A stretch of 22,184 nt of DNA from an uncultured bacterium. Its GTDB lineage: Bacteria; Patescibacteriota; Patescibacteriia; CAIQCM01. The notes beneath the pieces are model-generated. The model was given only the letters and a program-made list of their open reading frames with translations. It was not told where the DNA came from and did not search any database. Below, in pieces: positions 12,830-20,521 of the stretch. The stretch's first letter is position 1. Every line of letters starts with the position of its first letter. The DNA lies in contig CAIQCM010000104.1 of NCBI GenBank assembly GCA_903870305.1, positions 1 to 22,184 on the forward strand, given 5' to 3'. The translations under genes and the position numbers were made by a program.

Positions 12830-14146
12830 TTATATTCTAGAGATCGCGTCCGCGATGGTTTTGGCGTCGGGCGGGGAGATTATTTTTTTAAGTCCAAAGC
12901 GCAGGGCCTCGGTGATGCGGCGGTCGGAGGCGCGGACGCTCCGCAGTTCGCCGCCCAAACCAAGTTCGCCGAAGGCGCAAAGGTCGGAAGGCAGGGTGAT
13001 ATTTTTTGCGGCCGAGTAGATCGCGAGCGCGACGGCGAGGTCGGCGGCGGGTTCGCGCAGTTTTATGCCGCCCACGACGTTCACGTGCACGTCGGCTTTC
13101 CCCAGCGGCAAGCGAGCGCGCGAAGCAAGGACGGCGACGATCATCTGCAAGCGATTCATGTCGAGTCCCGATGAGCGGCGCACCGGCGCGGAATAGGCGG
13201 AAGGATGAACCAGCGCCTGCACTTCGACTAGCATGGCGCGCGAGCCCTCAACCAAACAGGTCATGCACGAGCCGGGCAAAATATTGCGTTCGCGTACGAA
13301 AAGTTCTGACGGATTTTTCACTTCCTTAAGCCCTTGCTCCGCCATTGTGAAAACGCCAATCTCCTCGGTCGAGCCAAAGCGGTTTTTTTCCGCGCGTAAA
13401 ATTCGATAATGCGATTCGCGGTCGCCTTCCAATGTCAGCACGACGTCGACCAGGTGCTCGAGCGACTTAGGGCCGGCCGTGGCGCCATCCTTGGTCACCT
13501 GGCCGATAAGGATGAGTGGTACATTGTTGGTTTTGGCGCATTCGGTGAGGATGCCGGCGCTCGCGCGCACTGCGCCCAAGGAACCGGCGCCGCTTCCTTC
13601 GGCCGTCATGGTTTGGATGGAATCGATGACGGCGACGGCGGGGCGCGTTTGCGCGATCGTCGCGGCCACAGTGAGCGCATCGGTCTCGCCCAAGAAATGA
13701 AAATTGTCGAGTTTGGCGCTCAGCCGGTCGAGACGAAGCTTGACTTGCTCCGCGCTTTCTTCGCCGGAAACATAAAGCGTAGAAGATGTCGGAGACAGTT
13801 GACCGATCTTATCCAAGATCTGCGCGGCCAGTGTTGATTTGCCATTCCCGGGTTCGCCCGCAAGCAAAATAACGGCGCCGGGAATAAAGCCGCCGCCCAA
13901 GACGCGGTCAACCTCGGTTATCCCGGTCGATATCCGCGAGGTCTCCGTATTGGCAACATTCGCGAAGGAAACGGTTTTGGCGGGCGCGGCGTTGTTGGTT
14001 TGGAAATTGGTTCTTGGTTCTTGGTTCTTCGAAGTGGTCGCTTCTTTTATGGTCGACCACGAGCCGCATTCCGAACAGCGCCCGGACCACTTAAGGTGCT
14101 GGGCGCCGCATTTCTCGCATTCAAATATCTTCTCTGTCTTGGGCAT
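12830..14146 (-). CDS. radA: DNA repair protein RadA
   Basis: RadA (Sms) is a RecA-like branch-migration ATPase in recombination. The 438-residue product has the full layout: N-terminal zinc finger CxxC...CxxC (Cys10, 13, 24, 27), Walker A GEPGNGKST (97-105), Walker B VIDSIQ (173-178), the RadA motif KNRFG (254-258) and the C-terminal Lon-protease-like domain ('SSGLDMNRLQM' at 325-335). The linker after the zinc finger (about 40-56) is encoded partly by a 28-base stretch identical to an intergenic 7-base repeat arm at 17637-17664, giving 'KNQEPRTNFQ'. It starts nine bases after the pilin-VanY gene and is the last gene of the minus-strand run, ending at a long hairpin. Confidence 0.95.
   Translation of the reverse strand: MPKTEKIFECEKCGAQHLKWSGRCSECGSWSTIKEATTSKNQEPRTNFQTNNAAPAKTVSFANVANTETSRISTGITEVDRVLGGGFIPGAVILLAGEPGNGKSTLAAQILDKIGQLSPTSSTLYVSGEESAEQVKLRLDRLSAKLDNFHFLGETDALTVAATIAQTRPAVAVIDSIQTMTAEGSGAGSLGAVRASAGILTECAKTNNVPLILIGQVTKDGATAGPKSLEHLVDVVLTLEGDRESHYRILRAEKNRFGSTEEIGVFTMAEQGLKEVKNPSELFVRERNILPGSCMTCLVEGSRAMLVEVQALVHPSAYSAPVRRSSGLDMNRLQMIVAVLASRARLPLGKADVHVNVVGGIKLREPAADLAVALAIYSAAKNITLPSDLCAFGELGLGGELRSVRASDRRITEALRFGLKKIISPPDAKTIADAISRI
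14002..14029. repeat. heptamer array inside radA (copy of element 3 arm)
   Basis: On the plus strand this is GGAAATT followed by three GGTTCTT units, 28 bases identical to 17637-17664. In radA orientation it is read as three AAGAACC units then AATTTCC. It keeps the reading frame and encodes part of the variable linker behind the zinc finger. Confidence 0.85.
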
Positions 14147-14155
14147 GCGGGTTAT

Positions 14156-15586
14156 TTAGCATTTGTGCGGCAAACCGCAATTACTGCATCTATTGGAATT
14201 GTTCGTGTTGAACTCAAAATGCCATATTTCGTTTTGGTACCTGACAAAACCCGCGCCTTCCATGTATTTTTCAATGAGCGTAACGGTTGCCGGATCGACT
14301 TTGCATTGGCCGCTCGAGTCACCGGCTTGGTAGAGGGCTTTCCCGCTACTGTCCAGCAAAACGACGTCAACGGCGTTACCCAGCCCGTGATTGGAAAAGC
14401 CGGGAATGGCGCAGTAGGTTTTTCTTTGATTGACATCAGGGTGGTTGGTGGCGCACGTACCGCACCACAAAGCGGCTTGCGAAGCGAAGTCGCGATAAGC
14501 GGAAGTGATGCTGATCATATAACCGTCCGCATTAGCCGCCGCTCCGGCGTTGCACAAGGCATCATGCAGGGCTTGCGTGCCGCTCTTGCCCGAGCTTGAT
14601 ACGCCGCTGGGGCAGTTGTCGAGTGAAACGAGCGATGAGGGATTGGCGACTCCGGTCGGCGGCTGGACCGTGCTATTTGGGGGGCAAATGAAAGATTGTT
14701 GGTCCCATGTCGGTTTGACGACATTGGCGGGCAATGACGAGTCGTCGGTAATATCCGACTCTTGATCTTGCGTAACATCCTCGACCGTTTGCATCGACAC
14801 CACTCTGATCTTAAGCGCTGTAAAATTGACCAAGTTGGGATTAACAATTTGAAGCGCGACATACGAGCCGACGGTCAAGACCAAGCCGACCACGGCGCCG
14901 GAGATCATTTTTTTCGCTTGGCCGACCCGCCCGGCATCGCCCGCGGACGCGATCCAAATAAATCCGCCCGCCATGATCATGATAATGGCGAGGATGGCGG
15001 CGATCCCGACCCCCAGTTTGTAGGCGCCGACGAGATACACCGAAATAAAGGGAATATAAACGTAGCCGTCTTTTTGAATGACCTTAGTGAAGTCCGGCAT
15101 CGAAATGGTGGGGATGTTGATCGAGAGCGTCGGTTGAATGATCGGGTATTCGGGAGCCGCGGCCGCGGGCGTTGTTGTCGGCGTCACCATGAACATGTTG
15201 CCGCTTGCCCCGGTACAGTCGGCGAGATCGGCGCAACGCGAAATGACCACGTCGTAGGTCGTGCCAGTCGGCTGGATGGTTGTACAATCGTAATTTCGAT
15301 CAGGACTTTCTTGGCATAAATTTTTTGTGACGGGGTCGGAGAATTTATAAACGCAACACTTTGGCAGGAGTTGCGCGCAAGCAGGTTGGGCGCCGCAGTC
15401 GATCTCGGTCCGGTCGCTTGCGCAAACATTTGTTTTTATGTCGCAAAGAGGCGGGGTGGTTGATCCTCCGTATGGGCTGGGCACACTCACGCCCGGCGAA
15501 TAACAACATTGCGTGGCGCTTGCGGCAAGCGGCGCCAAAAAAATTATCGAGAGGGTGAAAATTATCGCGAAGCGGAATTTTTTCAT
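14156..15586 (-). CDS. Cys-rich secreted VirB2-like pilin fused to a VanY-type peptidase
   Basis: The 476-residue protein has four parts. A signal peptide covers about 1-24. A region at 27-124 contains 12 Cys, including two CC pairs. At about 172-250 there is a VirB2/TrbC-like segment, two helices (185-213 and 227-248) around a 'SAGDAGRVGQAKKM' loop, the form of pilin-like proteins common in CPR genomes. The C-terminus (about 335-476) is an M15 D-Ala-D-Ala carboxypeptidase (VanY): 'SAYR' (362-365), zinc ligands His400 and Asp407 in SNHGLGNAVD, and Glu453/His456 in ExxH, so it looks active. Ten more Cys lie in the C-terminal half. The DsbA-like gene overlaps its start by four bases (ATGA), so coupled expression and disulfide formation are likely. 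The topology suggests a peptidase displayed outside the membrane. Use in cell-wall remodelling or in attack on another cell is inference. Confidence 0.88.
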   Translation of the reverse strand: MKKFRFAIIFTLSIIFLAPLAASATQCCYSPGVSVPSPYGGSTTPPLCDIKTNVCASDRTEIDCGAQPACAQLLPKCCVYKFSDPVTKNLCQESPDRNYDCTTIQPTGTTYDVVISRCADLADCTGASGNMFMVTPTTTPAAAAPEYPIIQPTLSINIPTISMPDFTKVIQKDGYVYIPFISVYLVGAYKLGVGIAAILAIIMIMAGGFIWIASAGDAGRVGQAKKMISGAVVGLVLTVGSYVALQIVNPNLVNFTALKIRVVSMQTVEDVTQDQESDITDDSSLPANVVKPTWDQQSFICPPNSTVQPPTGVANPSSLVSLDNCPSGVSSSGKSGTQALHDALCNAGAAANADGYMISITSAYRDFASQAALWCGTCATNHPDVNQRKTYCAIPGFSNHGLGNAVDVVLLDSSGKALYQAGDSSGQCKVDPATVTLIEKYMEGAGFVRYQNEIWHFEFNTNNSNRCSNCGLPHKC

Positions 15587-16209
15587 TTGCTGAGTTCAGC
15601 GGTAAGTTCGTGGATGATGTTGGCGTCGGTTCCGGAAAACATTTTGCCATTAACGAAGAACGATGGCAGTTCGGTGACGCCGGCGCCGGCGCACTCATTG
15701 ATCGAGGCGCTCACCTCGTCGGCGTGCACGCCGTTTGCAAGGCACGAGGCAAAGGCGGTGGCGTTCAATTTAAGGGTTGCAGCGAGCATTGGATAAAGAT
15801 CGGGACCGAGCTGGTCTTGGTTTTGAATGAGGAGATCGTGATATTCCCAATACTTGCCCTGGTCGCCGGCGCAGTGCGCCGCCTCGGCGGCGGCTTCGGC
15901 GTTGGGATGCGATGACGACGGACAGTCCTTCCAAACCAAGCGAACGGCGGGGCTTTGTTTTACAAGAGCAGCGAGCTGCGGATCAAGCGTAGCACAGGTC
16001 GGACATTCCAAGTCGCCGAATTCAATGATCGTATGGGGCGCATTGCCGCTGCCGCGGATCTCGTCATCGGCATCGGCGCGAACAATGTTTGGTTGCGGCT
16101 CATTCACGCTTTTAGAGAACGATGACGGCAGAACCTTGATCGCATAAGCGCCAATTACGATTACTGCTATAACGGTCATTACTGCGAGGAGTTTGTTTTG
16201 GTTTGTCAT
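15583..16209 (-). CDS. membrane-anchored DsbA-like thiol oxidoreductase
   Basis: The 208-residue protein has one N-terminal transmembrane anchor (about 8-28) and a thioredoxin-fold DsbA domain of the Thioredoxin_4/BdbD type. The active site is Cys69-Pro-Thr-Cys72, the cis-proline loop is 'ELPSFFVNG' (Pro182), and an inserted helical domain lies between them, with further Cys at 96, 113, 156 and 173. It would introduce or shuffle disulfides in exported proteins on the outer face of the membrane. Its stop overlaps the start of the 22-Cys pilin-VanY gene by four bases, so that protein is the obvious substrate candidate. No DsbB/VKOR partner is in the window. A heptamer hairpin element separates it from the beta-propeller gene upstream. 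Confidence 0.9.
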   Translation of the reverse strand: MTNQNKLLAVMTVIAVIVIGAYAIKVLPSSFSKSVNEPQPNIVRADADDEIRGSGNAPHTIIEFGDLECPTCATLDPQLAALVKQSPAVRLVWKDCPSSSHPNAEAAAEAAHCAGDQGKYWEYHDLLIQNQDQLGPDLYPMLAATLKLNATAFASCLANGVHADEVSASINECAGAGVTELPSFFVNGKMFSGTDANIIHELTAELSK

Positions 16210-16217
16210 TGTTGTTT

Positions 16218-16302
16218 ATGAAACATGAAACACGCAACATGAAGCATTCTTACCGAATTCGATCCGATGGAATGTTTCATGGTTCATGTTCCATGCTTCA
16301 TT
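16218..16302. repeat. heptamer hairpin element 2 (between beta-propeller and DsbA-like genes)
   Basis: Left arm 16218-16249: ATGAAAC twice, ACGCAAC, ATGAAGC, then ATTC. Right arm 16270-16302: GAATG, TTTCATG, GTTCATG, TTCCATG, CTTCATT. The arms agree at about 26 of 32 positions as an inverted repeat. The loop contains the palindrome CGAATTCG. The right end overlaps the stop codon (16301-16303) of the beta-propeller gene, which reads leftward. Confidence 0.8.
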
Positions 16303-17530
16303 ATTTAAGCGCCATCTTTTTTATGCTGCCGGTTTCGCCGTCGGTGAAGAAGAGCGTTTTGCCGTCGCTTGAAACGCTGAGCGCGGAAATGGAAGTGTCG
16401 GTGTCGGGTCGGCCGATAAGGGTAACGGCGCCGGTTATGATATTTACTTTATAGACCGAGTCCGGAATGCCGTTAAGCACCGACGGTTCCAATCCGGCGC
16501 CGTCGGGCATCGTGTCGGGCACGGCGCAATAAGCGGTTTTGGCGTCGGCAAAAGCGCACTTGTCGGCGGTGGTCATAAGGTCGATCGCGCGCCGGCCGCT
16601 TCCCATGTTATCGCCCGAGCCCGTCACGACGTAAAGGCGTGGCAGGAAATTGTCGCCCGCGCCGGCCGCGGAATAAAGCAAGTAGGCGCCGGTGGGGGAC
16701 CAAAGCGGCGTAAAACCGACGCCGTCAACTTCGGTGGCCGGATAATTTTCGCCGTTCTTGCCGATGAAGAGGACGTTCTTTATGCCGAAGCCGCCGGTGT
16801 CGTCGGCCTCCCCGGTCTGCGAAAGCGCGACTACATCACTCCCGGGCGACCAAGCGACATTCACCAGGTCCGCGTTCTCGCCCAAAGTTTCAATCGCTTG
16901 CGCGCCCGTGCCGTCGCTTTTGGCCACGACCAAGTATCGACTCGCGGTCGAGTCGGTGTTTTGAAGCGCGGCTATTTGGTCGGCGCCGGCGGAAAAGGAA
17001 AAGTTCTGCCAACTCGAGGGGAGGGTGGCTTGTTTTTTTGCGGCAAAATCATAAGAGAGTTTTGATCCGTCGGGGAATTCCATGACGACCTTCGCGCCGT
17101 CGGCCGACCATGTCACGTTTTGCACGCTGGGGAAGGTTTGGTCCGAAAGCGCCACGATGTTGCCATTCGCATCCACGGTCATGAATTTTCCGGTCGACTT
17201 ATCATAGTAGCGGATCGTTTTGCCGTCCGCGCCAAGCACCAAACCCATGGTCGGAACGTTAACCAAGGTCGGCGAAACCGTGGCGCCGCCGCGCGCGATC
17301 GCTGAAGCGGGCGGCAAATAGCCGCCGCCCGTAAGCGGGGGGACGTAAGGTAAGTTGGCGCCGGCGCCCGAGGGGGTGAGCCCGTTCCCAGGCGCGTTGG
17401 TGTTCACGTTTGCAACAGGCGTAACCGGCGCGGCGGTCGGTTTGAAGAAAAAGTAATAAATGCCGTAGCCAATGCCCGCGACAACGCCGAGGAACAGGAT
17501 GCCGAGAAGGACTTTTCTAAAGGTGGACAT
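16301..17530 (-). CDS. membrane-anchored WD40-like/TolB-type beta-propeller protein
   Basis: The 409-residue protein has an N-terminal transmembrane helix (about 7-29) followed by a Pro/Gly/Asn-rich linker (30-95). A repeat region then runs to the end, with recurring 'V.WS.DG..V', 'V.WSPGSDVVALS', 'P.WSPTGAYLLYS' and 'LSVSSDGKTLFF' blades, the pattern of PD40/TolB-like propellers. It is probably anchored in the membrane with the propeller outside. A protein-binding or scaffold role is usual for the fold. The exact partner is unknown, but the same-strand neighbours are the DsbA-like protein and pilin-VanY. Few Cys are present. No ribosome site of note. Heptamer elements lie on both sides of the gene. 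Confidence 0.85.
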   Translation of the reverse strand: MSTFRKVLLGILFLGVVAGIGYGIYYFFFKPTAAPVTPVANVNTNAPGNGLTPSGAGANLPYVPPLTGGGYLPPASAIARGGATVSPTLVNVPTMGLVLGADGKTIRYYDKSTGKFMTVDANGNIVALSDQTFPSVQNVTWSADGAKVVMEFPDGSKLSYDFAAKKQATLPSSWQNFSFSAGADQIAALQNTDSTASRYLVVAKSDGTGAQAIETLGENADLVNVAWSPGSDVVALSQTGEADDTGGFGIKNVLFIGKNGENYPATEVDGVGFTPLWSPTGAYLLYSAAGAGDNFLPRLYVVTGSGDNMGSGRRAIDLMTTADKCAFADAKTAYCAVPDTMPDGAGLEPSVLNGIPDSVYKVNIITGAVTLIGRPDTDTSISALSVSSDGKTLFFTDGETGSIKKMALK

Positions 17531-17566
17531 AGTTCCACATTATAACGCAAAACGGCTATTTATAAT

Positions 17567-17664
17567 AACAACCAAGAACCAAGGGCCAAATTCCAAGTAA
17601 ATTTTCAATATTTAAAAACCAATCTCCAAAAGGACTGGAAATTGGTTCTTGGTTCTTGGTTCTT
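17567..17664. repeat. heptamer hairpin element 3 (between lemA and the beta-propeller gene)
   Basis: Left arm 17567-17594: AACAACC, AAGAACC, AAGGGCC, AAATTCC. Right arm 17637-17664: GGAAATT and GGTTCTT three times. The arms agree at 24 of 28 positions as an inverted repeat, around a 42-base AT-rich centre. The right end is eight bases from the lemA stop (gene on the minus strand). The right arm is duplicated perfectly inside radA. Confidence 0.85.
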
Positions 17665-17672
17665 AGTTCAGT

Positions 17673-18224
17673 TTAAAACTGAACTTTTGGCGCTTCGCGC
17701 TGGGTGTCGTCGGCCACCTCGAAGAACTGGCGGGCGGTGAATTTCATGGGATTGGCGACTAAATTCGTGGGGAATTGCTGGATAAGGGTGTTCCAGTCGC
17801 GGACATTGGCGTTATAAAAGCGGCGCGCGGCTTGGACCTTGTCTTCGGTGTCGCGGAGCTCGCTCTGGAGTTCCATGAAGTTCTGCGAGGCCTTGAGGTC
17901 GGGATAATTTTCCGCCACCGCGAAAAGGGTTTTGAGCGTGCCGGAAAGGGCGTTTTCCGCGGCCGCGTGTTCCGCTGGTGTTTTCGCGCCCATCGCGACT
18001 GAACGCGCTTTGGTTATGTTCTCGAAAAGCGTTTTTTCGTGCCCGGCGTAGCCCTTCACCGTTTCCACCAGGTTGGGGATGAGATCATAACGGCGCTTTA
18101 GCTGGACGTCGATGTCAGCCCAAGAATTGTCAGCGGCGTTTTTCGCCGAAATGAGCCGATTATAAGTGGCGATGAACCACAGGAACAGAATGACGATGAC
18201 GGCGATCGCGATATAGAGCCCCAT
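17673..18224 (-). CDS. lemA: LemA family protein
   Basis: LemA proteins are anchored by one N-terminal helix and carry an external helical coiled domain; their role is unsettled. From the ATG at 18224 there are 183 residues, the family norm: helix at about 3-23, then 'TYNRLISAKNAADNSWADIDVQLKRRYDLIPNLV', the diagnostic core. The motif 'ARRFYNANVRDWN' follows, and the end reads 'FFEVADD'. The frame is open to an earlier ATG at 18275, which would add 17 hydrophobic residues. I prefer 18224 because it gives a typical LemA N-terminus and a TATAAA lies seven bases upstream, suggesting a leaderless transcript. It is divergent from the phosphohexomutase gene. Confidence 0.9.
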   Translation of the reverse strand: MGLYIAIAVIVILFLWFIATYNRLISAKNAADNSWADIDVQLKRRYDLIPNLVETVKGYAGHEKTLFENITKARSVAMGAKTPAEHAAAENALSGTLKTLFAVAENYPDLKASQNFMELQSELRDTEDKVQAARRFYNANVRDWNTLIQQFPTNLVANPMKFTARQFFEVADDTQREAPKVQF

Positions 18225-18281
18225 AGGGTGGTTTATAAGATAATAATCAAGTATGATAGTTAAATAATCCCACATAAGACC

Positions 18282-19652
18282 ATGAGCGTCAACGAGTCAT
18301 CCATGACAATCGACCCAAAAATTTTCAAGGCCTATGATATTCGCGGCTTGGCCGCAAGCGAGATCACGCCCGCGCTCGCCGCTACCGTCGGACGGGCGGT
18401 TGTCGCTTTTACCGGCGCGAAAGTTGTGGTCGTCGGGCGCGATATGCGCGAGACATCGTCCGAGCTCGCCGCCGCATTGGTGAATGGCATTGTCGCTTCC
18501 GGCGCCGACGTGGTGGATATCGGTCTTACTTCGACCCCGATGTTCTATTATGCCGTTGGCGCGCAATCGGCTCCCGGGGTCATGGTCACGGCCTCGCACA
18601 ACCCCAAGGAGTATAACGGTTTTAAAATGGTCCAAGGCGATCTTGAGCCGATCGGCGAGGGGAGCGGGATGAGCGAGATCCGCGACCTTGTGATCGCCGG
18701 AAAATTTTCCGACGCCCCGGAGGGGAATATCATGGAAGCGGACGTGCGCGAAGAATATGTCGCCAAACATTTGGAGATCATACCGCGCCGCGACATTGGC
18801 GCGCCGCGGGTCATCTTTGATGCGGGAAACGGCATGGCCGGCTATGTCGCTCCCGGAATCATCAATGCTTATGGCTTGGAGAAAAAATGTCGGAAAATGT
18901 TCTTCGAACTTGATGGAACGTTTCCCAATCATGAGCCGAATCCGGTGAAGCCCGAGAACACGGTCGCGCTTGCCTCGAAGGTGCGCAAAGACGGCGCCGA
19001 CTTGGGCGTTGCCTACGACGGCGACGCTGACCGCGTTGGATTCGTTGATGAGACCGGCGCGCCAGTGCGCGGCGACCTCATGACGGCGCTTATCGCCGGA
19101 GAAGTTTTGCGGCATCATCCGGGTGCTACGGTTCTTTATGACGTGCGTTCAAGCCGCATTGTTCCGGAGACGATCGCGGCGCACGGAGGCAAGCCGGTAA
19201 TGAGCCGGGTGGGACACGCCTTCATCAAAAAACAAATGCACGAGACCGGCGCGTGGTTTGCCGGCGAACTTTCCACGCATTATTATTTCAAGGATTTTTT
19301 CACCGCCGAATCGTCCGACCTGGCAATGCTCTATGTTCTTGCCGCGATGAAACGAACCGGCAAGAAACTTTCCGAATTGTTGAAGCCGCTTTTAAAATAC
19401 CATCATTCCGGCGAGATCAACTTTTCCGCGAGCGACAAAGTCGGCCTCATGAAGCGTCTTGAAGAAAAATACGCGCCGCTCGCCTCCGAAACAATTCGTC
19501 TCGACGGCTTGCGCTTCGAGTTTCCCACCTGGTGGTTCAATGTCCGCGCCTCCAACACCGAGCCGCTGGTGCGGTTGAATCTTGAGGCGCTGACTAAAGA
19601 AGAAATGGAGGCGAGGGTTGAAGAAATAACGAAGATAATTAATGAACGATGA
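18282..19652 (+). CDS. phosphomannomutase/phosphoglucomutase
   Basis: An alpha-D-phosphohexomutase (ManB/AlgC/PgmA type) that interconverts hexose 1- and 6-phosphates for cell-surface sugar and nucleotide-sugar synthesis. The 456 residues show all loops: phosphoserine loop TASHNP with Ser105, metal loop DGDADR (246-251), sugar-binding GELS (328-331) and phosphate-binding RASNTEP (422-428). GELSTHYY replaces the more usual GE.SGH, so Thr stands where Gly is typical. Starts at 18282 or 18303 are both possible; the second gives MTIDPKIFKAYDIRG, a typical family N-terminus, and neither has a ribosome site. The last codons (Asn-Glu-Arg-stop) are encoded by the first units of a heptamer array. Mannose versus glucose preference cannot be told. 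Confidence 0.92.
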   Translation: MSVNESSMTIDPKIFKAYDIRGLAASEITPALAATVGRAVVAFTGAKVVVVGRDMRETSSELAAALVNGIVASGADVVDIGLTSTPMFYYAVGAQSAPGVMVTASHNPKEYNGFKMVQGDLEPIGEGSGMSEIRDLVIAGKFSDAPEGNIMEADVREEYVAKHLEIIPRRDIGAPRVIFDAGNGMAGYVAPGIINAYGLEKKCRKMFFELDGTFPNHEPNPVKPENTVALASKVRKDGADLGVAYDGDADRVGFVDETGAPVRGDLMTALIAGEVLRHHPGATVLYDVRSSRIVPETIAAHGGKPVMSRVGHAFIKKQMHETGAWFAGELSTHYYFKDFFTAESSDLAMLYVLAAMKRTGKKLSELLKPLLKYHHSGEINFSASDKVGLMKRLEEKYAPLASETIRLDGLRFEFPTWWFNVRASNTEPLVRLNLEALTKEEMEARVEEITKIINER

Positions 19653-19721
19653 ACTATGAACGATGAACGACTAACGATGAACGACTAATGACGGCGTTGT
19701 ATTCATCATTCATCATTCATA
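19642..19721. repeat. heptamer element 4 (between phosphohexomutase gene and murI)
   Basis: Seven consecutive 7-base units from 19642 to 19690 (ATGAACG, ATGAACT, ATGAACG, ATGAACG, ACTAACG, ATGAACG, ACTAATG), a 10-base spacer, then ATTCATC, ATTCATC, ATTCATA (19701-19721). The right units are near complements of the left ones with about one mismatch per unit. The first units overlap the stop codon of the preceding gene (TGA at 19650-19652). The array ends 17 bases before the murI ATG. Confidence 0.85.
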
Positions 19722-19738
19722 CTTGTTTGTTCGGCTCT

Positions 19739-20521
19739 ATGATCGGCGTTTTTGATTCAGGCATTGGCGGACTCACGGTCGTGCGAGCGCTTAGGAAGAA
19801 ACTCCCTAAGGCGCGCATTTTGTATGTGGGCGACGTTGCGCGCATGCCCTATGGCAACAAAAGCGCGGCAACGGTTGTTGAATACAGCCGTGAGATCACG
19901 CGATACTTGGTGCGCCGCGGCTGCAAGCTCATCGTCATCGCCTGCAACACCGCTTCGGCGCTCGCCGCCGACGCCTTGCGCGAAGAATTTTCCGTTCCCA
20001 TCCTTGACGTCATCACGCCGGCCGTCCGCGAAGCGCGACGCGCCGCGAAAAAAGGAACGATCGCCGTGCTGGCCACCCGCGGCACCGTCGGGAGCGGCGC
20101 ATACCAAAAGGATTTGCCGCCAGGGTCCACCGCCCTCGCTTGTCCGCTCTTCGTGCCGCTCGTCGAAGAGGGCTATGTTGGAACCAAAGAGGGAAGAGCG
20201 ATCGTAAAAAGAACATTGCGCCCGCTCGCGAACAAAAAAATAAGCACGGTGATCTTGGGATGCACGCATTACCCGCTCTTGCGCCGGGAGATAAGCGCCA
20301 TGTTCCCAAGCGCAAAGCTCGTCGATTCTTTCGCCGTTGCGGAAGACGCCGCCGCTCTGGTAAAGTTGGATCCGGGCCTCGGAAACGGCGGAAAACCCGG
20401 GCTTGAAGTCGTAGTCACCGACCGCACCGAACATTTCGAACGACTGGCGAGCAAAATAATCGGCAGCAAGGTCAAGCTGAAGGTCATTGATCTGGAAAGC
20501 TTATCCGGAATTCGACATTAG
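19739..20521 (+). CDS. murI: glutamate racemase
   Basis: MurI converts L-glutamate to D-glutamate for peptidoglycan. From the ATG at 19739 there are 260 residues. The N-terminus is the classic MIGVFDSGIGGLTV (Asp6, Ser7), followed by 'DVARMPYG' (32-39). The two catalytic Cys sit in 'ACNTAS' (Cys69) and 'GCTHYPLL' (Cys175), so the enzyme should be active. The frame is open to 19688, but the extra residues would be encoded by the heptamer array, so the internal ATG is chosen. No ribosome site is apparent. The last residues (Ile-Arg-His-stop) are encoded by heptamer-type sequence that continues into the start of the next gene. Confidence 0.96.
   Translation: MIGVFDSGIGGLTVVRALRKKLPKARILYVGDVARMPYGNKSAATVVEYSREITRYLVRRGCKLIVIACNTASALAADALREEFSVPILDVITPAVREARRAAKKGTIAVLATRGTVGSGAYQKDLPPGSTALACPLFVPLVEEGYVGTKEGRAIVKRTLRPLANKKISTVILGCTHYPLLRREISAMFPSAKLVDSFAVAEDAAALVKLDPGLGNGGKPGLEVVVTDRTEHFERLASKIIGSKVKLKVIDLESLSGIRH

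Noticed and set aside
15509..15796. 95-codon plus-strand frame across the DsbA/pilin junction
   Set aside because: It lies antisense to two overlapping genes with clear domains and signals.
18297..19118. 273-codon minus-strand frame over the phosphohexomutase gene
   Set aside because: The opposite strand encodes a complete, motif-perfect enzyme; this frame has no domain and low-quality composition.
19642..19721. CRISPR array
   Set aside because: Units are 7 bases without spacers, vary from copy to copy and turn into an inverted arm; no cas genes are present.
19688..19738. N-terminal extension of MurI by 17 residues
   Set aside because: It would be encoded by the heptamer array; MIGVFDSGIGG at 19739 is the standard MurI start.
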